Shown here piece by piece: positions 1 through 5,017 of a stretch of DNA of 5,017 nt. Numbering within the stretch: the first letter of the stretch is position 1; each line of letters begins with the position of its first letter. This stretch comes from Bacteroidia bacterium (lineage in GTDB: Bacteria; Bacteroidota; Bacteroidia; Bacteroidales; UBA12481). The notes below the pieces were generated by a model, which saw only the letters and a program-made list of their open reading frames with translations, did not search any database and was not told where the DNA came from. The stretch is from contig JAPLDV010000055.1 of the NCBI GenBank assembly GCA_026391235.1, positions 1 through 5,017 on the forward strand. Reading direction: 5' to 3'. The position numbers and the translations under genes were made by a program.

Positions 1-2
1 GA

Positions 3-239
3 ACCATCCTTGTGAATACTAATCCACAAGATACGGGAGCAAAGAAAAGCCTTGATGAAAAAATTAAGAAAATAGAATCGCGGGCATCTTCCGATCCTTC
101 AGCACAGGTTATACTTGCAGACGCGAACCTTAGCGTTGGCGACACATTAAAAGCGCGTCAGGCTATTAACAAGGCACTTAGGATTAGACCAGGCCTTATT
201 TCTGCACAAAAGCTCAGCAGAAGGATCGGTAATAGATGA
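3..239 (+). CDS. C-terminal part of a TPR-like protein (5' end probably outside window)
   Basis: The reading frame is open from base 3 and ends at TGA 237-239. The only internal start candidate is GTG at 12; there is no in-frame ATG. The visible part is therefore more likely the 3' end of a longer gene than a complete 75-residue protein. Counting from the GTG, residues 29-62 fit a single tetratricopeptide repeat: Leu35, Ala36, Gly43-Asp44, Ala48, Ile52, Ala55 and Pro60 fall on the consensus positions. The preceding segment is Lys/Glu-rich and helical-looking, and no membrane segment is visible. TPR segments usually mediate protein-protein contacts; the partner here is unknown. The stop overlaps an ATG at 236 (ATGA), which points to translational coupling with the next frame. 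One repeat is weak evidence, so the TPR call is tentative although the coding call is firm. Confidence 0.6.
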   Translation, partial: TILVNTNPQDTGAKKSLDEKIKKIESRASSDPSAQVILADANLSVGDTLKARQAINKALRIRPGLISAQKLSRRIGNR

Positions 240-310
240 GTAATATCACTTTGTATGACAATGGTTATTAGTTTAATCAGAATGATGAAGTTTCAACTGT
301 TTTATTTTCG
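236..310 (+). other. Probable original 5' end of the next gene, interrupted by an in-frame TAG (269-271)
   Basis: ATG 236-238 overlaps the upstream TGA in an ATGA arrangement and is preceded by AAGGA at 221-225, a plausible ribosome binding site. From it, eleven codons (MSNITLYDNGY) run to TAG 269-271. The same frame then continues through FNQNDEVSTVLFS straight into the ATG at 311 that opens the long downstream frame, exactly 25 codons after 236. The residues on both sides of the TAG look like ordinary coding sequence. This suggests the gene originally started at 236 and has gained an amber codon at position 12, or that the amber is read through, or that there is a base error. If the TAG is a real stop, translation would have to restart at 311 or 317, neither of which has a Shine-Dalgarno sequence. 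Confidence 0.6.
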
Positions 311-1426
311 ATGGCTATGAGTCAACAAAAAATCATCCGGCAAGCGGATAAGGTTCAGGGCAATCTGCTGAAGAGTGTTCCTTTAAAAACGATCTTAACT
401 GCTCATGATCAGTCATATATGCAATGGCAAAATTTAATTGGGAACCATGGATCAATGCGCCGTTCAGGCTATCAGGATATCCGGGCTATGGCCGGAATAG
501 GTCAGCCGAAGGTTGGCAGCAGTGCAATCAGTACTCTGGAGAACGATGACGACTCGGTCGTTGAAACATGTGCACCCTCCATCATGACCGAATATGCCAT
601 TGAAACACCGAACCCCCAATTTGTTGCTGTTCCTCTTACTGCCGATAAAGTACAGGATGCCATCAGGTACAACAGGATCAAACTGGGCACTGCTAATGCC
701 GCCCTGATCGGAACCCTGCGGGATGTTCTGGGAATTAGCAGAACCCCGGCTGTCATTGATGAGGATTTCGTCAATGCCGTTGGACGGTGGCAAGCGGAGC
801 AAAATCTGGAACAGGATGGAAAACTGGGGCCTGATACCGCGGCTCCTCTATTTCGTGAATTGCGGGCGGAAGGATTGACTAACGAATCAAGATCTCTCGC
901 GAGTCTTATCCGGCGAGGCCGTGTTAAAACCGGTCCAACCTATAACCCGCACGGGGTACTCACCCCCACTGCATCGGGTGTCACCAAGAGTGTGCCGTTC
1001 GCCTTTACCGCCGAGTTCGATCATGATCCTGTCAACGGGATATGGGCTTCGTGCTGCGAAACTCGTCAGAAAATCCGATGGAATGCCGCGGCTGCAACGA
1101 GCTTCACCGCGATAACAGGGTTGCCCAGGCCGCATGCCGGTTTCCCGGCGGCCCATCCTGCCGACACCTGGATCGAAGATCGAAATTCGGGAGATACCAT
1201 CCGCTACGGTCATCGTCGATCATTCGGCGGCGGGGTGGCAGGAAACCGGTTCGTGAATGGGAGAGGTGCTCTATCCCAAGCCAGCGGCATAAAGTACGAA
1301 GGTCACGATACCCCTACCGGCCCCTCTACGATGGCAGGCCAATGGCGGTTCAGGGTTTCTGTCGTTGACGTGTGTAATGAGAATAAGCAAATCGGTGGAA
1401 CCGACAACATTACCATCAACTGGTAA
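311..1426 (+). CDS. Peptidoglycan-binding-like domain protein with conserved-looking Cys-Cys C-terminal domain, CIS-associated
   Basis: A protein of 371 residues from ATG 311 (ATG 317 is an alternative; see the amber-interrupted extension to 236). Residues 1-105 are Gln/Ser/Thr-rich with no signal peptide or membrane segment. Residues about 115-182 resemble the PG_binding_1 fold: a helical stretch with a phage-endolysin-like ending, RWQAEQNLEQDGKLGPDT at 159-176, where the DGxxGPxT signature is clear. Residues about 225-371 form a separate, probably beta-rich domain with Cys248-Cys249, the motifs DTWIEDR (285-291) and IRYGHR (297-302), a third cysteine (Cys355 in VVDVCN), and a strand ending in ITINW at the very C-terminus. 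I recall similar CC-containing domains in uncharacterised bacterial proteins, but cannot name the family. No catalytic signature is evident, so hydrolase activity is not supported. Lying just upstream of the hub genes, it could be an accessory structural part, a cell-wall-engaging tip or adaptor, or a cargo. TAA stops it 7 bases before the next ATG. Confidence 0.8.
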   Translation: MAMSQQKIIRQADKVQGNLLKSVPLKTILTAHDQSYMQWQNLIGNHGSMRRSGYQDIRAMAGIGQPKVGSSAISTLENDDDSVVETCAPSIMTEYAIETPNPQFVAVPLTADKVQDAIRYNRIKLGTANAALIGTLRDVLGISRTPAVIDEDFVNAVGRWQAEQNLEQDGKLGPDTAAPLFRELRAEGLTNESRSLASLIRRGRVKTGPTYNPHGVLTPTASGVTKSVPFAFTAEFDHDPVNGIWASCCETRQKIRWNAAAATSFTAITGLPRPHAGFPAAHPADTWIEDRNSGDTIRYGHRRSFGGGVAGNRFVNGRGALSQASGIKYEGHDTPTGPSTMAGQWRFRVSVVDVCNENKQIGGTDNITINW

Positions 1427-1433
1427 AGTAAAA

Positions 1434-1856
1434 ATGAAACAGATAGAACTCAGCTTAGTTGCAATCGACAAGGTGTTCATTTTGAAGATCGTTAATCCAT
1501 CCACCGCACCTGTCAGAATCTGGAGTACAAGGTTTTCATCAGGTTACGCCTCTTTTTGCTTTCAGGTTACTGCGGAAAATGGGAATCAATGCTTCATCAG
1601 GAGAAAACCGGCAATTTGGACAGTAAATATGCCAGACGTGGTCTCGATTCAGGCTGGCCAGGCTCACATTGAAAAATTCGAGCTTGCCGATGGTACCTGG
1701 GATCTAAGTCAATGCCTTTTCAACCAACAATCTGAAATCGATTTATGTGCCGTATTAGAGATTTTTCCTGACGAGAACACCGTTTTATTCGATGTCATCC
1801 AAGGTCGATATGAGTCAAATAGACTCCACATAACTTCAAATTTCATAAACATATAA
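1434..1856 (+). CDS. Hypothetical 140-residue beta-rich protein
   Basis: The frame could be extended to ATG 1365, but that would overlap the upstream gene by 62 bases. ATG 1434, 7 bases after the upstream TAA in an A-rich context and opening with MKQIELSLVAIDKVF, is the better start. The protein has alternating hydrophobic strands and aromatic/charged motifs: VRIW (27-30), RRKPAIWTVNMP (56-67), DGTWD (86-90) and LCAVLEIFPDE (104-114). This suggests a small beta-sandwich, possibly Ig-like. There is no signal peptide or membrane segment. It ends exactly where the next ATG begins (TAA 1854-1856, ATG 1857). I do not recognise a named family. Similar short beta proteins can follow toxin-like genes as partners, so a partner or immunity role for the upstream product is possible but unproven. 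Its base composition is visibly more A/T-rich than the hub genes. Confidence 0.72.
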   Translation: MKQIELSLVAIDKVFILKIVNPSTAPVRIWSTRFSSGYASFCFQVTAENGNQCFIRRKPAIWTVNMPDVVSIQAGQAHIEKFELADGTWDLSQCLFNQQSEIDLCAVLEIFPDENTVLFDVIQGRYESNRLHITSNFINI

Positions 1857-2558
1857 ATGCCAACCGGATACACACGCAGCCCGAAACTCTTAAAAGGGGC
1901 ATTAGTCAAGCTTGGGGAAGGATTCCTGGGGCCGATACCTAATATCATTGTTTTTCAGTATAACCCTGAAAAACTTAGCAGGCAGTTTACCTCCTCCGTT
2001 GCGGGGCAAAATAGCCAGGTGAATTCGGATGCTGCTACGACGGGTGAGCCCTTCGATCCCCAGGAATCGTTTACAATTACTCTTGAACTGGATGCTGCAG
2101 ATGCCCTCGAGAATCCGGAAACCCATCCGGTTGCAGCGGTCTCCGGTGTTGCTGACCGTATCGCTGCCATGGAAATGCTGGTATATCCTGTTGCATCAGA
2201 TGATATTATCACCAGTTTGACGAATGCCATCGGTTTGACTAGCGAGGAGGTTCCAAGAAGCAGAGTCCCGGTCGTGCTATTTATCTGGGGACCCGGACGG
2301 ATACTCCCGGTTAGAATAACCAGTTTTTCCATTGATGAGCAGGCATTTTCCCCCTTGCTTTTCCCTGTACAGGCCACGGTGACCCTTGGCTTGAAAGTAC
2401 TCAAATTGGAATCATTTCCGGCTCTTACTGCGAACCGGACACTGGCAGAAGACATTGCGGTTATGTCATATAAATACACCAAGGGGTTGAGGGAAATTTT
2501 AGCCCGCGCTAATCTTGCCAACAGCGCCGAATCCATTTTAGCCATGTTACCCTTTTAA
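1857..2558 (+). CDS. CIS tube-type protein (Afp7/Pvc7 N-terminal-half-like)
   Basis: A protein of 233 residues. Near the N-terminus it carries IIVFQYNPEKLSRQF (30-44); the FQYNPExLxR pattern is the hallmark of the contractile injection system tube protein N-terminal family, found in Afp7/Pvc7 and related phage-tail proteins. The segment about 60-80 (EPFDPQESFTITLELDAADA) and 145-185 (VPVVLFIWGPGRILPVRITSFSIDEQAFSPLLFPVQATVTLGLKVL) also follow the family: beta strands of a tube-like fold, where the PVLFxWGxxRxLPVxI pattern recurs. In the particle it is expected to sit between the inner tube and the hub ring. In Afp7 a LysM domain follows in the same chain; here the LysM is encoded by the next gene, 9 bases downstream. 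ATG 1857 abuts the preceding stop, so translation is probably coupled; no Shine-Dalgarno is present. Family membership is confident; the exact position in the particle is inferred from homologues. Confidence 0.9.
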   Translation: MPTGYTRSPKLLKGALVKLGEGFLGPIPNIIVFQYNPEKLSRQFTSSVAGQNSQVNSDAATTGEPFDPQESFTITLELDAADALENPETHPVAAVSGVADRIAAMEMLVYPVASDDIITSLTNAIGLTSEEVPRSRVPVVLFIWGPGRILPVRITSFSIDEQAFSPLLFPVQATVTLGLKVLKLESFPALTANRTLAEDIAVMSYKYTKGLREILARANLANSAESILAMLPF

Positions 2559-2567
2559 CCTGATATT

Positions 2568-2849
2568 ATGTTTGACGATAAAAGCAGATATAAGAAACTA
2601 CCACCTTACGAGGTAAACGACCGGAGGGGAAGGAAAGTGACCGTTGTTCCGGTGCCGCCTGCTCCCGAACAGTCTCCCCTGGGCAGGCACCTGATGAAGC
2701 AGGGCCAAAGGCTGGATCACCTTGCCAAACAATACCTGGATGACCCGGCCGGGTACTGGCGCATCTGCGAAATCAACGGAGTGATGCTGCCGGAAGAACT
2801 TTCAGGGGAAAGAGAAATTATTATTCCCGTAAGAACCCGCACAAAATGA
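2568..2849 (+). CDS. Small LysM-domain baseplate/hub protein (Afp7 C-terminal-half or tail protein X-like)
   Basis: A protein of 93 residues with a basic N-terminus (1-25), a Pro/Val linker (27-37) and a LysM-like module at about 38-88. The module shows the usual order: GRHLMKQGQRLDHLAKQYL, DDPAGYWRICEING, then an exit strand EREIIIPVR. The pattern matches LysM domains of phage tail and CIS baseplate proteins such as gp53 and tail protein X. In those, the fold is structural and need not bind peptidoglycan. It lies between the tube-type gene and the hub-ring gene, the place where Afp7 carries its LysM, so the two genes together probably replace a fused Afp7. No Shine-Dalgarno precedes ATG 2568. 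Its TGA (2847-2849) overlaps the next ATG (2846) by four bases, indicating coupled translation. Confidence 0.85.
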   Translation: MFDDKSRYKKLPPYEVNDRRGRKVTVVPVPPAPEQSPLGRHLMKQGQRLDHLAKQYLDDPAGYWRICEINGVMLPEELSGEREIIIPVRTRTK

Positions 2850-3904
2850 GATCAGCCATTGCCATTGCGGTAAACGGACAAAATGATGCTGAACTGACGC
2901 AGGCAGTCTCCATTGAAGTATCGGAGCAGGCAGGTCAGGCAAGCACGTTCAGCCTTCGCTATGGGCTCGATATACTGCAAGGCGATCTCCCTTTTCTGAC
3001 AGACTCCCGTCTGGATGCCGGATCAAATATTTCAGTTTTGATAAACATTGATAATAGCGCTCATTGCCTGGTGAAGGGTCCGGTTCAGGGCCAGAACATA
3101 CACCTGGAACATGGCGGTGCAGGCTCGACCGTAGATGTCAGAGGATCGGATACCTCAATTAAAATGGACCGGGAAAGCCGTTCCGCTGTATGGAAGGATG
3201 TTGCCGACAGCGACGCCGTTCAAACCATCCTTTCAACTTACGGGTATGTACCGGATGTGGAAACCACCACCGCGGGCCATTATGAAAATAAACATACCCT
3301 CATCCAGAGGGAGAGCGACCTCGCTTTTATCCGTCGGCTGGCCAAGCGAAACGGATTCTATTTCTGGATAACCTGTGATTCCACGGGAGCTGAGACCGCC
3401 CATTTCAGGCGGCCGCAACTGGGTGGTACGCCTGCCACACAACTGGTCATCAACCTTGCCTCCCCAACTTTGGCTACCCTGGATATCAACTGGGACGTAG
3501 AGCGGCCAACGAGCATAGCAGGGGTGCAGCTTGACCTGAATGCAAAGACCGACATCGATCTTTCGGTCCAAAAAACGCCGCAAACCATTCTTGGAGATGT
3601 TGGCCTGATCGACATCACGGGAGATACCCGGTCGGTCCACCTGTCAGCTCCGGCCAACGATGCCGGCGATCTTCAATCGAGGGGCGAAGGGGCGCTTATC
3701 GAGGCCGACTGGTTCATCCAGGCCAACTGCCGGACAACGGCAGCCGAGCTGGGTGCGATCATCAGGCCGCACACCATCGTTGAACTGCGTGGAGCAGGCA
3801 GCCGGCACAGCGGTAAGTATTTTGTTTCAGGTGTTACTCACACAATCAACCCTACTGAACATAAAATGGATATTCAACTGATACGCAATGGCTGGGGAAG
3901 TTAA
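2846..3904 (+). CDS. Phage late control D / gp27-like hub ring protein (VgrG N-terminal-half-like)
   Basis: A protein of 352 residues matching the gpD/gp27/VgrG N-terminal hub fold. The strongest evidence is residues 145-174: HYENKHTLIQRESDLAFIRR, then LAKRNGFYFWI. The QRESDxxFxRRLAxxNGxxFW signature is diagnostic of this family. Upstream, VWKDVADSDAVQTILSTYG (115-133) fits the segment that normally precedes it. The C-terminus (about 300-345: LGAIIRPHTIVELRGAGSRHSGKYFVSGVTHTINPTEHKMDI) is the closing beta barrel with the GKYFVSGVTHxI motif. Three copies are expected to form the ring at the base of the tube that carries the spike. A full VgrG would continue into an OB fold and needle; here those are in the next gene, which overlaps this one by 17 bases. 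No effector extension is present. Confidence 0.93.
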   Translation: MRSAIAIAVNGQNDAELTQAVSIEVSEQAGQASTFSLRYGLDILQGDLPFLTDSRLDAGSNISVLINIDNSAHCLVKGPVQGQNIHLEHGGAGSTVDVRGSDTSIKMDRESRSAVWKDVADSDAVQTILSTYGYVPDVETTTAGHYENKHTLIQRESDLAFIRRLAKRNGFYFWITCDSTGAETAHFRRPQLGGTPATQLVINLASPTLATLDINWDVERPTSIAGVQLDLNAKTDIDLSVQKTPQTILGDVGLIDITGDTRSVHLSAPANDAGDLQSRGEGALIEADWFIQANCRTTAAELGAIIRPHTIVELRGAGSRHSGKYFVSGVTHTINPTEHKMDIQLIRNGWGS

Positions 3905-4610
3905 CAGCAATAGTTCACAGACCGATCAATTGATCGACTGGATCCGCAACCGCTATTTCGGGAAATACCGCGGGTTGGTGACCGATAATAATGATCCCAC
4001 GGTTAGGGGTAGAATTAAGGTCCAGGTTCCTGCGGTGCTGGGCGACCTGGAAAGCTGGGCCATGCCCTGCCTGCCATACTCCGGCAACAGGATGGGCTCC
4101 TATGCCATCCCGGAAGTTGGGGCCGGAGTTTGGGTCGAGTTTGAAGCAGGTGATGCCTCCTATCCCATCTGGAGCGGGGGTTTCTGGGCAGACAACGAAC
4201 TCCCGCAGAACGAGCAGGGTACAACCGCATCACCCGGTTTGAAGATATTCCGAACCAGCGAGGGCCTGATGGCCACTTTTGACGATACAAGCAAGGTGAT
4301 AACCCTTAGCGATCAGAACGGCAGCAATATCCTTACCATCGACGCACAACAGGGTAAGATCAGAATCAGTGCAAATCTGAAAGTGGTTGTTGAGGCACCG
4401 CAGATCGAACTGGTTGAAAATTCCACCCATCCCCTGGTCTTCGGAGATAATTTACTCACATATCTCACCCAGTTGGTTACCATTTATAATACACATATGC
4501 ACCCGGGAGAGTTAGCCCTTGGTGTTCTTCCGGTCACCCCGGCGCCACCGGTTGCGCCCATGACTCCGCCAACACCCAGCCTATTATCTTTTAAGGTAAA
4601 AACAGGATAA
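3888..4610 (+). CDS. gpV/gp5-like OB-fold spike protein (VgrG C-terminal-half-like, Afp8-type)
   Basis: A protein of 240 residues. Residues about 24-105 are the baseplate assembly protein V / gp5 OB fold: GKYRGLVTDNNDPTVRGRIK, SWAMPCLPYSG, IPEVGAGVWVEFEAGD and YPIWSGGFW are all typical. Residues 115-180 contain repeated short strands ending in IRISANLKVVVEAPQIELV, the beginning of a triple-stranded beta-prism or needle, much shorter than a VgrG or T4 gp5 needle. Then comes a helix (188-201) and an HMHP motif (203-206), followed by a Pro/Ala-rich tail (216-231, TPAPPVAPMTPPTPS). There is no lysozyme domain. It should trimerise on the hub ring and form the piercing tip. The start at ATG 3888 lies inside the previous gene; the 17-base overlap and lack of a Shine-Dalgarno suggest coupling. 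Confidence 0.93.
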   Translation: MAGEVNSNSSQTDQLIDWIRNRYFGKYRGLVTDNNDPTVRGRIKVQVPAVLGDLESWAMPCLPYSGNRMGSYAIPEVGAGVWVEFEAGDASYPIWSGGFWADNELPQNEQGTTASPGLKIFRTSEGLMATFDDTSKVITLSDQNGSNILTIDAQQGKIRISANLKVVVEAPQIELVENSTHPLVFGDNLLTYLTQLVTIYNTHMHPGELALGVLPVTPAPPVAPMTPPTPSLLSFKVKTG

Positions 4611-4620
4611 ATAACTTACT

Positions 4621-4893
4621 ATGGCACTGATTGCAGGAACATTCACAAACAACTATAGCGGGAGTATGGCAGAAGCCATCGAGAATGCCTTTAAAAGCGA
4701 GTGGCCCAATATAATGGGAACTCCTGCCCCGGCAACAGACGCGCAAATGAAGCTATTATGTATCGCTATTGCTCAGGGTGTTATCAGACACCTGGTAAAC
4801 CATCCCGAAGCTTTTGACATTAATGTAAACATAAGTGGAACCAATTATCCCGCAACTGTAAGCATTATCCCCGATGATACGCTGTATCCCTGA
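4621..4893 (+). CDS. Small hypothetical CIS-associated protein
   Basis: A protein of 90 residues between the spike and gp25 genes, starting 10 bases after the upstream TAA and ending TGA 4891-4893. Residues 14-60 look helical (SMAEAIENAFKSEWPNIMG, then DAQMKLLCIAIAQGVIRHL); the last third is beta-like and acidic, ending in PDDTLYP. There is no signal peptide; the hydrophobic stretch 45-53 is too short for a membrane span. I recall similar short proteins with an ExAFxxEWPxIMG / QMKLxxxAIAQGVxRHL pattern in CIS and phage-tail clusters, but know no established function. PAAR-tip identity is not supported, since PAAR-type glycine/histidine/cysteine motifs are absent. Position in the operon suggests a baseplate or assembly role. 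Confidence 0.78.
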   Translation: MALIAGTFTNNYSGSMAEAIENAFKSEWPNIMGTPAPATDAQMKLLCIAIAQGVIRHLVNHPEAFDINVNISGTNYPATVSIIPDDTLYP

Positions 4894-4916
4894 TTGCCAG
4901 ATTAAACCATCATGAA

Positions 4917-5017
4917 ATGAGCACACCCATGAAAGCAATAAAATACCCCTTCGGCATTGATCGCGGATTTGGGACCATGGCTGCAGAGAATGACTTTGCA
5001 GAACATGTAAAGCAAAT
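4917..5017 (+). CDS. GPW/gp25-like baseplate wedge protein, N-terminal part (truncated by window end)
   Basis: The frame from ATG 4917 (alternative ATG 4929) is open to the window end, giving 33 codons. KAIKYPFGIDRGFGTMAAEN followed by DFAEHVKQ matches the N-terminus of the GPW/gp25 family, where F-P-(F)-x-(I/D)-x-x-G is followed by an acidic helix leading to the xxVxQxI region. Gp25/Afp9 is the wedge protein from which the sheath is nucleated. It lies 23 bases after the preceding stop. Short ATG 4912 is immediately followed by TGA and is not a start for this gene. Confidence 0.85.
   Translation, partial: MSTPMKAIKYPFGIDRGFGTMAAENDFAEHVKQ

Noticed and set aside
248..280. Possible Bacteroidota-type promoter (TTTG at 250-253 and TAGTTTAA-like at 269-276)
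   Set aside because: The spacing is about 15 bases instead of about 19 and the -7 element has two mismatches; the region is also explained as coding sequence.
464..802. Minus-strand open frames antisense to the PG-binding-like gene (also 887-1213)
   Set aside because: They are opposite a recognisable domain frame, have no motifs, and no other minus-strand gene is present.
1042..1368. Plus-strand alternative frame of about 108 codons
   Set aside because: It is Arg/Ser-rich and lies within the conserved-looking C-terminal domain of the 311-1426 frame, so it is an out-of-frame shadow.
236..1426. Genome-wide TAG reassignment as the explanation of the in-frame amber
   Set aside because: Only one in-frame TAG was seen and the other roughly 1,500 codons read normally; wholesale reassignment would be expected to show more.
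1365..1433. Upstream extension of the 140-residue protein to ATG 1365
   Set aside because: It would overlap the preceding gene by 62 bases and adds non-conserved-looking sequence; ATG 1434 gives a natural 7-base spacing.
1955..2545. 196-residue minus-strand open frame
   Set aside because: It lies entirely antisense to the confident CIS tube-type gene, its translation is low-complexity Ser/Ala/Thr-rich with no recognisable motif, and it fits a codon-bias shadow.
2846..4610. Type VI secretion VgrG
   Set aside because: The hub and spike are separate genes, neighbours are CIS tube-type, LysM and gp25 genes in Afp-like order, and no VgrG effector extension is seen. A T6SS subtype iv origin cannot be entirely excluded from this window.
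1..5017. tRNA, rRNA, CRISPR arrays, insertion sequences, terminators and long repeats
   Set aside because: None was seen by eye; intergenic gaps are too short to hold them.

Overview
The window is a tightly packed, entirely plus-strand stretch of a contractile injection system (CIS) locus. It holds the tube-to-baseplate-hub part of a headless phage-tail-like particle of the extracellular CIS / Afp-PVC / MAC type. The hub proteins are recognisable from their motifs. The tail sheath, main tube protein, AAA+ ATPase, baseplate J/gp6 protein and tail terminator that would fix the exact subtype lie outside the window. The organism is probably a bacterium of the Bacteroidota or a similar lineage: nearly all starts lack a Shine-Dalgarno sequence, start contexts are A/T-rich, and this hub arrangement is common there. 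This taxonomic call is inference.

Layout. (1) 1-239: the 3' end of a gene whose product ends in one TPR-like helical pair. (2) 236-1856: a two-gene module with no clear structural CIS homology. It encodes a protein with a peptidoglycan-binding-like domain and a Cys-Cys-containing C-terminal domain (311-1426), then a 140-residue, probably beta-rich protein (1434-1856). The first of these has an in-frame ATG at 236 that overlaps the previous stop codon, but a TAG at 269-271 interrupts that frame. This is the most unusual feature of the window. (3) 1857-4610: the hub, as four consecutive genes. These encode a CIS tube-type protein (Afp7 N-terminal half), a small LysM protein (Afp7 C-terminal half), a gpD/gp27-type hub ring protein, and a gpV/gp5-type OB-fold spike. 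(4) 4621-4893: a small acidic protein of unknown function. (5) 4917-window end: the start of a GPW/gp25-type baseplate wedge protein.

How they fit together. The tube-type protein should join the inner tube to the hub, with the LysM protein bracing it. The gpD-like ring and the gpV-like spike together do the job of a VgrG, forming the hub and needle tip. Gp25 starts the sheath/baseplate wedge ring around them. Every junction is an overlap of 4-17 bases, an exact abutment, or a gap of at most about 23 bases, apart from the amber-interrupted stretch at 240-310. This indicates one polycistronic transcript with translational coupling. I saw no promoter, terminator, RNA gene, CRISPR array or mobile element.
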